Assembly: GCF_021026335.1 (NCBI RefSeq)
Contig: NZ_JAJNCY010000005.1
Location: 124,001 to 188,000 of the forward strand
Length of the DNA stretch: 64,000 bases
Source: Rhizobium sp. C1
GTDB taxonomy: Bacteria; Pseudomonadota; Alphaproteobacteria; Rhizobiales; Rhizobiaceae
Direction: 5' to 3'
This document shows, one piece after another, positions 53,844 through 63,289 of this stretch. The notes under the pieces are model-generated. The model was not told the origin of the DNA. It ran no database searches and was given only the letters and a program-made list of their open reading frames with translations. Each line of letters starts with the position of its first letter. Position 1 is the first letter of the stretch. The translations under genes were made by a program, and so were the position numbers.

Positions 53844-53890
53844 TATATGTTCATAAATACACTTTTTCTGAACATATATTTACATATAAT
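53844..53890 (+). promoter_or_regulatory. ytfQ promoter region with inverted repeat
   Basis: A perfect 10-bp inverted repeat (TATATGTTCA at 53844-53853, TGAACATATA at 53869-53878; centres 25 bp apart) is followed by TATAAT (53885-53890), a likely -10. It lies between the divergent FAH gene and ytfQ and may be the operator for the GntR regulator at the end of the ytf operon. Confidence 0.5.
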
Positions 53891-53953
53891 AGTACTTTTG
53901 CTAGCGTCTCTTCAGCTACCCGGAGAGAGCGGGTGAGCATTTGGGAGGAAATC

Positions 53954-54925
53954 ATGAAATTCTTGACGAAGCTCGCAGTTGCTGCGGGCGTTGCTGCCCT
54001 GTTGTCTTCTGCCGCCTATGCCGACAGCCTGAAGGGCAAGACGATCGGCTTCTCGCAGATCGGTTCCGAATCCGGCTGGCGCGCTGCTGAAACCTCGGTG
54101 ACGAAGCAGGAAGCCGAAAAGCGCGGCATCAAGCTGAAGTTTGCCGATGCCCAGCAGAAGCAGGAAAACCAGATCAAGGCCATCCGCGGCTTCATCGCCC
54201 AAGGCGTCGACGCGATCCTCGTTGCGCCGGTCGTTTCCACGGGTTGGGACGCGGTTCTCGGCGAAGCCAAGGACGCCAAGATCCCGGTCATCCTTCTCGA
54301 CCGCGGTGTTGACGCTCCGCAGGACCTCTATCTGACCTCGGTTGCTTCCGACCAGGTGAAGGAAGGAAAGGTTGCCGGCGACTGGCTGGTGAAGACCGTT
54401 GGCGACAAGAAGTGCAACGTCGTCGAACTGCAGGGCACTGTGGGTTCCACGCCCGCCATCAACCGCAAGAAGGGCTTCGAAGAAGCCATCAAGGGCCACG
54501 ACAACATCAAGATCGTGCGCAGCCAGACCGGCGACTTCACCCGCTCCAAGGGCAAGGAAGTCATGGAAGGCTTCATCAAGGCGGAAGACGGCGGCAAGAA
54601 CATCTGCGCCATGTATGCCCATAACGACGACATGGCTGTTGGTGGCATCCAGGCCATCAAGGATGCCGGCCTGAAGCCGGGCAAGGACATTCTCGTCGTC
54701 TCCGTTGACGCCGTTCCGGATATCTTCAAGGCCATGATGGCCGGCGAATCCAATGCGACCGTCGAACTCACGCCGAACATGGCCGGCCCCGCATTCGACG
54801 CGCTCGACGCCTACTGGACGAGCAAGAAGCAGCCGGAAAAATTCATCATCACGGAATCGAAGCTCTACACGCCGAACGACGATCCGAAGAAGGTGTATGA
54901 AGAGAAGAAGGGTCTGGGTTACTGA
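53954..54925 (+). CDS. ytfQ: Galactofuranose-type ABC transporter, substrate-binding protein (YtfQ)
   Basis: A 323-residue LacI-like periplasmic sugar-binding protein. The signal peptide is MKFLTKLAVAAGVAALL...SAAYA-DS. The core has GFSQIGSESGWRAAET and KAIRGFIAQGVDAILVAPVV, matching YtfQ, which binds hexofuranoses such as galactofuranose. ATG 53954 follows GGGAGGAAAT; an ORF extension to 53690 is spurious. It starts the operon ytfQ-ytfR-ytfT-yjfF-gntR. Confidence 0.93.
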   Translation: MKFLTKLAVAAGVAALLSSAAYADSLKGKTIGFSQIGSESGWRAAETSVTKQEAEKRGIKLKFADAQQKQENQIKAIRGFIAQGVDAILVAPVVSTGWDAVLGEAKDAKIPVILLDRGVDAPQDLYLTSVASDQVKEGKVAGDWLVKTVGDKKCNVVELQGTVGSTPAINRKKGFEEAIKGHDNIKIVRSQTGDFTRSKGKEVMEGFIKAEDGGKNICAMYAHNDDMAVGGIQAIKDAGLKPGKDILVVSVDAVPDIFKAMMAGESNATVELTPNMAGPAFDALDAYWTSKKQPEKFIITESKLYTPNDDPKKVYEEKKGLGY

Positions 54926-55047
54926 TCCCGGAGTAACCCCAAAGCCATGGTTTCATGGCTCAGACGCGTTCCGTCGGATCATCCGGCGGAACGTTCTTGT
55001 CTTAACGACCGACAAGATCAAAGATCACGAAAATACGGGAGGGAACC

Positions 55048-56607
55048 ATGGTCGATACCCATTCGGCTGCGGCAGCGGGCGACAATCCATTCGTACTGGA
55101 AGCGCGCGGCGTCATCAAGATATTCGGCCAGAGCAAGGCGCTCGACGGCGTCAACTTAGGTCTACGTCGCGGCGAAGTTCATGCGCTGCTCGGCGAAAAC
55201 GGCGCCGGCAAATCGACACTGATCAAGATCCTCACCGGTGCCTACCAGCCGGATGGCGGAGAAGTCGTGCTCGACGGCGAGCCGGTGCGTTTTTCCGACC
55301 CGCTGCACGCCCAGTCGCATGGCATCGGAACGGTCTATCAGGAGGTCAACCTGCTGCCGAACCGCTCGGTGGCCGAAAACCTCTTCCTCGGACGTCAGCA
55401 GACCCGCTTCGGCTTCGTGCGCAAGTCGCTGATGGAGAAAAATGCCCGCGAGCTTCTGTCGCGCTACGGTCTCGACATCGATGTGCAGGCCGAACTTGGC
55501 ACCTATTCCGTCGCAGTTCAGCAGATCGTGGCCATTGCCCGCGCCGTAGAGCTGTCCGGCAAGGTTCTCGTTCTCGACGAGCCGACCGCCAGCCTCGACA
55601 AATATGAGGTCGAGAAGCTGTTCGAAGTGGTCACGCAGCTGAAACAGCGCGGCATGGCCATCGTCTTCATCACGCACTTCCTCGACCAGGTCTTCGCGAT
55701 TTCCGATCGCGTCACGATCCTGCGCAACGGCCGCCTGATCGGCACCGAACCGCTTGCGGGTCTTTCGCGCACGGATGTCGTGCGCATGATGCTCGGCAAG
55801 GACATCACCTTCGCCCCAGCCGTCACCGGCATTGAGGAGCGCGCGGCAGGGCCCGCCCTTGTCGAGTTCAAGGCGTGTGGCAAGGCCGGCAAAATCCACC
55901 CCTTCTCGCTGAAAATCCGCCGTGGCGAGGTCGTTGGCGTCGCGGGCCTTCTCGGCTCGGGGCGCACCGAAATGGCGCGCATCATGTTCGGCGCCGACCA
56001 GTGCGACGCCGGCGAAATCCGCATTGGCGACAAGCCGGTCTCACTCACTTCGCCGGTGCAGGCCATCGCCCACGGCTTCGGCTTCTGCCCGGAAGACCGC
56101 AAGATCGAGGGCATTCTCGGCGACCTTTCCGTGCGCGAAAACATCGTGATCGCCCTTCAGGGTAAGCTCGGCTGGTTCAAGGCGCTGAATCGCGACGAGC
56201 AGATGGAGATTGCAGGCAAGTTTGCCGAAGATCTCGACATCCGCGCGGCCTCGCTCGACATGCCGGTCAAGCTGCTCTCAGGCGGCAACCAGCAGAAGGT
56301 GATCCTCGCCCGCTGGCTGGCCACCGACCCCAGTTTCCTCATTCTGGATGAGCCGACGCGCGGCATCGATGTCGGCGCCCATGCCGAAATCGTCCGCACC
56401 ATCAACCGGCTGCGCGAGGAAGGCCTGGCCCTTCTCGTCATATCGTCGGAACTCGACGAGATCGTCGCTTACTCGTCCCGCATCGTCGTGATGCGCGACC
56501 GTGAAATGGTGGCCGAACTCACCGGCGACAACATCAATCCGTCCGTCATCGTCCAGGCGATCGCCGCCCAGCATGAAACGGTCGCCGCCGAGGGAGCGAG
56601 CGTATGA
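55048..56607 (+). CDS. ytfR: Galactofuranose-type ABC transporter, ATPase with two ABC domains (YtfR)
   Basis: A 519-residue tandem ABC protein. Half 1 has Walker A GENGAGKSTL; the signature is the non-canonical SVAVQQIVAIARA; Walker B is VLVLDEPTASLD. Half 2 has a degenerate Walker A (GLLGSGRTEMARIM) and signature LSGGNQQKVILA with FLILDEPTRGID. This asymmetry is normal in the RbsA/YtfR family. ATG 55048 follows GGGAGGGAAC; it lies about 120 nt downstream of ytfQ. Confidence 0.94.
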   Translation: MVDTHSAAAAGDNPFVLEARGVIKIFGQSKALDGVNLGLRRGEVHALLGENGAGKSTLIKILTGAYQPDGGEVVLDGEPVRFSDPLHAQSHGIGTVYQEVNLLPNRSVAENLFLGRQQTRFGFVRKSLMEKNARELLSRYGLDIDVQAELGTYSVAVQQIVAIARAVELSGKVLVLDEPTASLDKYEVEKLFEVVTQLKQRGMAIVFITHFLDQVFAISDRVTILRNGRLIGTEPLAGLSRTDVVRMMLGKDITFAPAVTGIEERAAGPALVEFKACGKAGKIHPFSLKIRRGEVVGVAGLLGSGRTEMARIMFGADQCDAGEIRIGDKPVSLTSPVQAIAHGFGFCPEDRKIEGILGDLSVRENIVIALQGKLGWFKALNRDEQMEIAGKFAEDLDIRAASLDMPVKLLSGGNQQKVILARWLATDPSFLILDEPTRGIDVGAHAEIVRTINRLREEGLALLVISSELDEIVAYSSRIVVMRDREMVAELTGDNINPSVIVQAIAAQHETVAAEGASV

Positions 56608-57611
56608 AACTGAAGAGATTCTCGCGGCTGATCAATCCGCAATCCATCGCCCTCATCGTGGTGCTTCTGGTCAACTGGGCGCTGTTTCCGGGCTTTTTCG
56701 ACGTCACCTGGCAGGACGGCCGCCTCTTCGGTAGCCTGATCGACGTGCTCAACCGCGGTGTACCGGTCGCCATTCTCGCCATCGGCATGTCGGCGGTCAT
56801 CGCCACCAAAGGCGTTGACCTCTCGGTCGGTGCGGTCATGGCGATTTCCGGCGCTGTGGCAGCCACGCTCGTTGTCGACGGTTATCCGGCCTATGTCGCC
56901 GTCATCGCAGCGCTTGCCATCGGCATCGTCTGCGGCGTCTGGAATGGCGTCCTCGTCGCCTTCCTCGAAATCCAGCCGATCGTCGCCACACTTGTGCTGA
57001 TGGTCGCCGGACGCGGCATCGCGCAGTTGATCACCGCCGGCTCCATCGTCACCTTTGCCGATCCGGTGCTGATTTATATTGGTACCGGCTCGTTTGCCGG
57101 CCTGCCCATGCCGGTGGTCATCGCCATCGTGCTGCTCATCCTCAGCGTCTTCCTTGTCCGCTCCACCGCCGTCGGCCTCTTCATCGAATCGGTCGGTGTG
57201 AACCGTGCGGCGGCGAGCCTTGCGGGCATTCGCAGCGGACTTCTGCTGGTCGCGGTTTACGGCTTTTCCGGCTTCTGCGCCGCCGTGTCCGGCCTGATCG
57301 TCGCCGGCGACATCAAGGGCGCGGATGCCAACAATGCCGGGCTCTGGCTCGAACTGGATGCGATCCTTGCAGTCGTCATCGGCGGCACGTCGCTGCTCGG
57401 CGGGCGCTTCTCCATCGCCATGTCGGTTCTGGGCGCCATCATCATCCAGGCGATGAATACGGGGATTCTTGTTTCCGGCTTCCCGCCGGAATTCAACCTC
57501 GTCGTCAAGGCCGGCGTGATCATCCTGATCTTCACCATGCAATCGCCGCTCGCCACCCGCTTCATCGAAATGCGCAAGACCACGCGCGCCGTCGCCAGGA
57601 AAGCATCATGA
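56604..57611 (+). CDS. ytfT: Galactofuranose-type ABC transporter permease (YtfT)
   Basis: A 335-residue RbsC-type permease. The LDAILAVVIGGTSLLGGRFS segment near the end and ATKGVDLSVGAVMAISGAV are permease signatures. About eight to ten hydrophobic helices are seen. It overlaps ytfR and yjfF by 4 nt each (ATGA). Confidence 0.93.
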   Translation: MKLKRFSRLINPQSIALIVVLLVNWALFPGFFDVTWQDGRLFGSLIDVLNRGVPVAILAIGMSAVIATKGVDLSVGAVMAISGAVAATLVVDGYPAYVAVIAALAIGIVCGVWNGVLVAFLEIQPIVATLVLMVAGRGIAQLITAGSIVTFADPVLIYIGTGSFAGLPMPVVIAIVLLILSVFLVRSTAVGLFIESVGVNRAAASLAGIRSGLLLVAVYGFSGFCAAVSGLIVAGDIKGADANNAGLWLELDAILAVVIGGTSLLGGRFSIAMSVLGAIIIQAMNTGILVSGFPPEFNLVVKAGVIILIFTMQSPLATRFIEMRKTTRAVARKAS

Positions 57612-58594
57612 ACCGCAGTCTCCGTCCGCTGGCGGCCACCGCCGTCATCTTCGCGCTCGCCTATGCGGCCAGCATCTTCCAGTTTCCCGGCATGTTCTCG
57701 ACGCGCGTGCTCGGCAACTTCCTGACCGACAATGCCTTTCTCGGCATCACTGCCGTCGGCATGACCTTCGTCATCATCTCGGGCGGCATCGACCTGTCGG
57801 TTGGCGCGATCATCGGTTTCACCGGCGTTCTCGTCGCCGTGCTGATCGGCTGGTTCGGCATTCACCCGCTTGCTGCCTTCGCCATTGCGCTGGTCGTGGC
57901 GGCGGCTTTCGGGGCGGCGATGGGGGCGGCGATCCATTATCTGGAAGTACCACCCTTCATCGTCACGCTCGCCGGCATGTTCCTCGCCAGAGGCGCCGCC
58001 TCTGTCATCACGCAGGATTCCATTCCCGTCACACATGAATTCTATTCGACCGTGACCTCGACCTATTGGTTGATGCCGGGCGGCGGGCGGCTCAGCCTCA
58101 TCGGCGCGCTGATGATCCTCGTCTTCATCGTCGGCGCACTCGTGGCGCATCGCACACGCTTCGGCTCGAATGTCTATGCGCTTGGCGGCAACGCGGTCTC
58201 GGCCGCCCTCATGGGCGTGCCGGTGGCGCGCACGACGATCCTCATCTACACGCTCTCGGCCACGCTTTCGGGACTCGCGGGCATTGTCTTTTCGCTCTAC
58301 ACCTCGGCCGGCTATCCGCTGGCGGCTGTGGGCGTAGAACTCGACGCCATCGGCGCCGTCGTCATCGGCGGAACGCTGCTCACCGGCGGCTATGGTTTCG
58401 TCGCAGGCACCTTCATCGGCGTCATGCTGCAGGGTCTTGTTCAGACATACATTATTTTCGATGGAACCCTTTCAAGCTGGTGGACGAAGATTGTAATAGG
58501 TGGACTTCTGTTCGTCTTTATCGTCCTTCAGCGGCTGGTCTTCTCTGCATCCTCCTCGCGGACCAAGACCTTTTGGAAATTGAAACATGAGTGA
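57608..58594 (+). CDS. yjfF: Galactofuranose-type ABC transporter permease (YjfF)
   Basis: A 328-residue RbsC-type permease, the partner of YtfT. It has VIISGGIDLSVGAIIGFTG and GVELDAIGAVVIGGTLLTGG. Its stop overlaps the GntR regulator start by 8 nt. Confidence 0.93.
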   Translation: MNRSLRPLAATAVIFALAYAASIFQFPGMFSTRVLGNFLTDNAFLGITAVGMTFVIISGGIDLSVGAIIGFTGVLVAVLIGWFGIHPLAAFAIALVVAAAFGAAMGAAIHYLEVPPFIVTLAGMFLARGAASVITQDSIPVTHEFYSTVTSTYWLMPGGGRLSLIGALMILVFIVGALVAHRTRFGSNVYALGGNAVSAALMGVPVARTTILIYTLSATLSGLAGIVFSLYTSAGYPLAAVGVELDAIGAVVIGGTLLTGGYGFVAGTFIGVMLQGLVQTYIIFDGTLSSWWTKIVIGGLLFVFIVLQRLVFSASSSRTKTFWKLKHE

Positions 58595-59330
58595 ACCCGG
58601 CAGCCTGATTCGCTCCCGAACAGGGCGGTCGGCTGCGCCGAATTTCCACTCCTTCGTCATCAACGAACTGGGACTCGGCATCGTGACCGGCAAGTTCCCC
58701 GCGGGCTCGATCCTGCCGCGGGATGCCGAACTCATGGACATGTATGGTGTTTCGCGCACAGTGCTGCGCGAAGCCCTCAAGACTTTGGAAGCCAAGGGCA
58801 TGGTCGAAGCGCGGCCGAAGGTCGGTACGCGCGTCGCGGCCAAGAACCGCTGGGCCTATTTCGATCAGCAGGTGCTGCTCTGGCTCTTCGAAGGCGGCTT
58901 CGATGCGAGTCTGACCGCGCATTTCTTCTCGATCCGCCGGCTGATCGAGGGCGAAGCCGTCAGGCTTGCCTGCCGCAACCGGACAGCGGATCAGGTGCGC
59001 ACCATGTATTACTGGGTCCAGCAGATGAGCATTTCGCGCGGCGTCTCGGAGAGCTTTGCACTGGCGAACCTGGAACTGCACCAGATCTTCCTGACCGCCT
59101 CGCAGAACCCGCTGATGCGCGCTGCCCTCGGCGTGGTCGAGTTCACGCTCGCCGCCGCCATGCCGAAAGGCGAGTTCAGCGACGGCACCTCATCCTATTA
59201 TGAAACCGCGATCCTGACGCAGCGGGCGCTGGCCCAGGCCGTGGAGGCGGGCGACGATGCAAGCGCCCGCGAATATCTCCTGCGCATCCTCGAACTCGAA
59301 GAGGCAAACGCGTCGGCGAACCTCGCGTAA
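58587..59330 (+). CDS. GntR-family transcriptional regulator (FadR subfamily)
   Basis: A 247-residue regulator. Its GntR winged helix (LGLGIVTGKFPAGSILP, then YGVSRTVLREALKTLEAKGM) is followed by an all-helical FadR-type (FCD) domain from about residue 105 to the end, with Asp/His residues that usually bind metal. It is the last gene of the ytf operon. It could control ytfQRT-yjfF, the FAH gene or both through the dyad at 53844. Confidence 0.92.
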   Translation: MSEPGSLIRSRTGRSAAPNFHSFVINELGLGIVTGKFPAGSILPRDAELMDMYGVSRTVLREALKTLEAKGMVEARPKVGTRVAAKNRWAYFDQQVLLWLFEGGFDASLTAHFFSIRRLIEGEAVRLACRNRTADQVRTMYYWVQQMSISRGVSESFALANLELHQIFLTASQNPLMRAALGVVEFTLAAAMPKGEFSDGTSSYYETAILTQRALAQAVEAGDDASAREYLLRILELEEANASANLA

Positions 59331-59336
59331 GGCGGA

Positions 59337-60389
59337 TCAGATCGCTTTGGTATACATCTTCCTGTTGTTGCTCAGTTCCCCGCGCAGTTGCATGGAGAAG
59401 GCGGTCGTCCGGTTGCGGCCATCGTTCTTTGAGGCATAAAGCGCCAGATCGGAATTCTGATAGAATTCGACACCGTCCAGTGCATCATCGGTCATGCTGA
59501 CGCCGATCGAAATGGTTACCGGACCGATTGCGGTGCTGCTTCCCTTAATCTCGAAGTTCATCGCGGCGACTTCCTGGCGTACGAGTTCGGCCAGCCGCAC
59601 AGCCTCTTCAGAAGACATGTTTTCGGCAATGAGCGCAAACTCCTCGCCGCCTGGACGCGCCACGAAAATGTTGCGGCCGGCAAATTTGGCAAGCGACTGC
59701 CCCACTGCCGTCAGCACCTTGTCGCCAACGGGATGGCCATAGGTGTCGTTGAAGCGCTTGAAATGATCGATATCGGCCAGAATGAGCGCACAACCGCCCA
59801 GTTTGCGGTACTTCGCGAAGGCGGAGGCCATGCGATCGTCGAAGGCGCGGCGATTGAAAAGGCCAGTGAGGCTGTCGATATAGGCCAGTCGCTTGTACTC
59901 GTTAAGCTTGCGGCGCATCTCCTGCAGGCTTGCCGACTTGTTCTCGGCTTCCACCATGACATTGCCATTGGCGGCCAAGGTTTTCTCGGTCACGGTCTTG
60001 GTATCGGCAATGGCGCGCGCAATCTTCATCATCGAGGGATCCTCGTTCGAGGCCAGCACCTGGCGAAGATCGCCCAGCGACACGCCATGGTTTTCCAGCT
60101 CATCCTTTTCACGTCCGAGCAGGCTGAGCAGCGCCGCCAGTTCAACCGTAAGGTTGCTATGGGCTCTGTCGATCTGGCGGTTACGACGCAACTCGCCAAG
60201 ATATTTTTCAAAAAGCCCGTCGAGCTGCCACTGCATCGGCTGCATACCGAGCGCCGCGAGTTCGGCCGAGAGTCTGGCATTCGAGCCGATAACCGCTTCG
60301 TAAAACAACTCGTAATTGCGCGGCAGGGGTGGCACATTCCGCCTACGCATAAGCTCTGTCACCGGGTTGCTGACGACAACGGCACACAT
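59337..60389 (-). CDS. GGDEF-domain diguanylate cyclase
   Basis: A 350-residue protein. The N-terminal 170 residues are helical with no PAS, CHASE or membrane segment. The GGDEF domain has YIDSLTGLFNRRAFDDRM, ADIDHFKRFNDTYGHPVGD and the active-site motif RPGGEEFALI (GGEEF variant, expected to be active). An RxxD-type inhibitory site before the motif was not clearly seen. Convergent with the GntR gene (6 nt apart) and divergent from the CoxL-like gene. Confidence 0.93.
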   Translation of the reverse strand: MCAVVVSNPVTELMRRRNVPPLPRNYELFYEAVIGSNARLSAELAALGMQPMQWQLDGLFEKYLGELRRNRQIDRAHSNLTVELAALLSLLGREKDELENHGVSLGDLRQVLASNEDPSMMKIARAIADTKTVTEKTLAANGNVMVEAENKSASLQEMRRKLNEYKRLAYIDSLTGLFNRRAFDDRMASAFAKYRKLGGCALILADIDHFKRFNDTYGHPVGDKVLTAVGQSLAKFAGRNIFVARPGGEEFALIAENMSSEEAVRLAELVRQEVAAMNFEIKGSSTAIGPVTISIGVSMTDDALDGVEFYQNSDLALYASKNDGRNRTTAFSMQLRGELSNNRKMYTKAI

Positions 60390-60766
60390 GCAGGTTTATT
60401 CCTTTGAAGTCCAAAAACGTCAGATGAGGCGTTCGATTACCTCGCGCGCCGCTTGTTAAAACGGGCATCGCAGCGTGCAGGCAACGCGCCCCCAACATCC
60501 GAGCGCGCGGTGAACCGTCCTCAAGTTTCACTCACTATATCTCGGGGAATGTGTTGAGATATTGCTAATATTCTGTTGCTTATTTCAGAAAAAATGCAAC
60601 TTCTGGCAATGGATGCGACGCAGTCACCCTCCAAATCGTTCCCAGATTGACAAATGCCCATTCCGCCCTTGATAGTGCCGCATCGGCCTATGCCGGAGAC
60701 TGATCTTCAGTCGCCCGCCCATTGCAGCGTCACCGCTGCACCGCCCGCCCGATCCCGGAGGAAAAT
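60390..60766. other. Intergenic region between the GGDEF and molybdopterin genes
   Basis: 377 nt with AT-rich patches (about 60530-60600) that may hold the divergent promoters. I see no ORF, riboswitch, repeat or complete tRNA. A GGAGGAAAAT ribosome-binding site precedes ATG 60767. Confidence 0.5.
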
Positions 60767-63070
60767 ATGAACGTCTACACCGCGAAATTCGGCTTGGGAG
60801 CCTCTGTCCTGCGCCTGGAGGACAATGCGCTTCTGAAAGGCGAAGGAAAGTTCACCGACGACCTGAAATTTGAAGGCCTGCTGCACGCCTATGTCCTGCG
60901 CTCTCCAGTTGCCAGCGGAACGTTCAGGATCAATTCGGTGGAAGCCGCGCGTGAGGCACCGGGCGTACACCTCGTGCTGACGGCCGACGACATCACCCAT
61001 CTCCCCGATCTGCCGCCGCAAGCCCTGCTGCCGGGCGAAGACGGACAGAAGCCGGTTCCGCACGGAATTCCACTGCTCTGTCGCGAGCGCGTACGCTATG
61101 TCGGCGATGCCGTCGCCCTCGTGGTGGCCGAAAGCCGCACACTGGCACAGGACGCCGCAGAACTCATCGACATCGACTACGAGATGGAAGAGGCCGTGAT
61201 CGGCGCGGAAGCGGCCCTTGCCGAGGGCGCGGCCAAGGTCTGGCCCGATCTCGCTTCCAACGCCGCAGTGACCTATCGCATGGGCGATCGAGCTGCGAGC
61301 GACGCAGCCTTCGAAAAAGCCGCCCATGTCAGCCGCATAGAGTTCATCAACAACCGCCTTGTATGCAATTACATGGAGCCGCGTTCCGCCATCGCCGAAT
61401 GGAAGGGCGAGGACGAAGGCTTCGTGCTGACAACCGGTACGCAGGGCGTCCATGGCTTCCAGAAGATCCTCGCCACGGATGTCTTCAAGATTGATCCCGA
61501 CAAGCTGCGGGTTCTCACCTTCGACGTCGGTGGCGCATTCGGGCCGAAGAGCTTTGTCTATCGCGAGCATCCTCTCGTCATGGAGGCCGCGCGCCAGCTC
61601 GGTCGACCTGTCAAATGGACCGGCGACCGCACGGAGCATTTCCTGACCGACGCACAGGGGCGCGACAATCTCTCGATCGCCGAAATGGCGATGGACGAGA
61701 ATGGTCGTTTCCTGGCGCTGCGCGTGCGCACCAGGGCTAGCTTCGGTGCCTATATCTCGCAATTCGGCCCCTATATTCCCTATGTCGGCGCAACCATGCT
61801 GACAGGCGTCTATGATCTGCCCGCGATCGATATCGCAGTGACCTGCTATTACGACAACGCCTGTCCGGTCGACGCCTATCGCGGCGCGGGCCGGCCGGAG
61901 GCCGCGCTTCTGCTCGAAAAGCTGGCGGATCAGTGCGCGCGCGATCTGGGCGTCGGTGCCGACGAAATCCGCCGCCGGAATTTCATCCGGCCGGAACAGT
62001 TCCCATACAAGACCGTGCTAGGCCGCTCCTATGATGTCGGCGATTTCGAACGGCATCTGAATGCAGCCCTTGAAAAGGCCGGCTGGTCAGCTTTCGACGC
62101 GCGGGTGAAGGCTTCGAAGGCCAACGGGAAAATCCGGGGCATTGGCCTTGCCACCTATATCGAATGCTGCGCCTTCCCGGGCGGCGAGCCGGTGCATCTC
62201 ACACTCGAAGCCGACGGCACCGTGACACTAGACATCGGCACGCAGGCCGGTGGTCAGGGGCATTTGACGGCCTATACGCAGTTCGTCTCCGACAAGCTCA
62301 ACCTGCCCCCGGAGAAGATCAAGGTTCGCCAGGGTGACACGTCGCGGCTTTCGTCGGGCGGTGGCACGGGCGGCTCGCGCTCCATCCCGCTCGGCGGGGT
62401 CTCGGCGGCGCGCGCCGGCGAGGATCTGGCGAAGAAAATCCGCAAGCTGGCAGCCGAGGAGTTGGAAGCGGCAGAAGCCGATATCGAATTCGACGACGGC
62501 ATCGCCCGCATCGCCGGTACCGACCGGCAGGTGGATTTTGCCATGCTCGCCGGCAAGGCAAAGCAGCCGGAGGACCTGAAGGGGCTTGGTGAGTTCACGG
62601 CAGAAGAATGCACCTATCCCAACGGCACGCATATCTGCGAGGTCGAGATCGACCCGGAAACCGGGGCGCTCGACATCGTTGGCTATACGGTGGTGGACGA
62701 TTTCGGTGTGGTGGTGAACCCGATCCTGCTGCAGGGCCAGGTCCATGGCGGCATCGTGCAGGGCATCGGCCAGGCGCTGACGGAAGGCGCGGTGTATGCC
62801 GAAGACGGGCAGCTCTTGACGGCAAGCTTCATGGACTACGCCATGCCACGCGCCGACAATCTGCCGATGTTCGACTGGCACGGCGAACACGTACCCTCCA
62901 CGATCAACCCGCTCGGCATCAAAGGCGCCGGCGAAGCGGGCACGATCGGCGCGACACCAGCCGCACTCAATGCCGTCACCGACGCGCTCTACCGTGCCTA
63001 TGGCATCAGCCATATCGAGATGCCGACGACACCGCAGCGCATCTGGCAGGCGATTGAGGCGGCTAAGTAA
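60767..63070 (+). CDS. Xanthine dehydrogenase family molybdopterin-binding subunit (CoxL/CutL-like, form II)
   Basis: A 767-residue large subunit of the molybdenum hydroxylase family. It starts at RLEDNALLKGEGKFTDDL, carries AYRGAGRPEA (from about residue 370) where true CO dehydrogenase has AYxCSFR, and has the catalytic Glu in KGAGEAGTIGA near 720. The lack of a CSF motif argues against CO oxidation; a xanthine, aldehyde or quinoline-type hydroxylase is likelier. Genes for the FAD and [2Fe-2S] subunits are absent on both sides. ATG 60767 is preferred over 60722. Confidence 0.9.
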   Translation: MNVYTAKFGLGASVLRLEDNALLKGEGKFTDDLKFEGLLHAYVLRSPVASGTFRINSVEAAREAPGVHLVLTADDITHLPDLPPQALLPGEDGQKPVPHGIPLLCRERVRYVGDAVALVVAESRTLAQDAAELIDIDYEMEEAVIGAEAALAEGAAKVWPDLASNAAVTYRMGDRAASDAAFEKAAHVSRIEFINNRLVCNYMEPRSAIAEWKGEDEGFVLTTGTQGVHGFQKILATDVFKIDPDKLRVLTFDVGGAFGPKSFVYREHPLVMEAARQLGRPVKWTGDRTEHFLTDAQGRDNLSIAEMAMDENGRFLALRVRTRASFGAYISQFGPYIPYVGATMLTGVYDLPAIDIAVTCYYDNACPVDAYRGAGRPEAALLLEKLADQCARDLGVGADEIRRRNFIRPEQFPYKTVLGRSYDVGDFERHLNAALEKAGWSAFDARVKASKANGKIRGIGLATYIECCAFPGGEPVHLTLEADGTVTLDIGTQAGGQGHLTAYTQFVSDKLNLPPEKIKVRQGDTSRLSSGGGTGGSRSIPLGGVSAARAGEDLAKKIRKLAAEELEAAEADIEFDDGIARIAGTDRQVDFAMLAGKAKQPEDLKGLGEFTAEECTYPNGTHICEVEIDPETGALDIVGYTVVDDFGVVVNPILLQGQVHGGIVQGIGQALTEGAVYAEDGQLLTASFMDYAMPRADNLPMFDWHGEHVPSTINPLGIKGAGEAGTIGATPAALNAVTDALYRAYGISHIEMPTTPQRIWQAIEAAK

Positions 63071-63115
63071 GACCCAGCCGGTCGGCTGAACCAATATGGT
63101 TTCAGGGTGCGGCTC

Positions 63116-63245
63116 CCCCCTCACCCCACCTCCGCTTTGCTCGGCGGACCTCTCCCCGGTGGGGCGAGGATATCCATAAGCGCTGCGGCGCGCTCCCGCT
63201 TCTCCCCATCGGGGAGAAGGTGGCCCGAAGGGCCGGATGAGGGGG
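63116..63245 (+). repeat. RIME-like intergenic repeat, copy 2
   Basis: About 130 bp with the same organisation as 52322-52450: CCCCTCACCCCACCTCCGC, GACCTCTCCCCGG, CTTCTCCCCATCGGGGAGAAG and GGCCGGATGAGGGGG. The central spacer differs between copies. Confidence 0.85.
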
Positions 63246-63289
63246 ATGCCGCAACCGGAACGCTTGCCTTGTGAAGGGTTAGCCCGCGT

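Noticed and set aside
60400-60470. tRNA-like fragment near the GGDEF start
   Set aside because: A TTCGATT loop-like stretch is present, but no cloverleaf, acceptor stem or T-stem of correct length can be drawn.
60767-63070. Carbon monoxide dehydrogenase large subunit
   Set aside because: The form I active-site motif AYxCSFR is absent (AYRGAGR instead) and the other subunits are missing.
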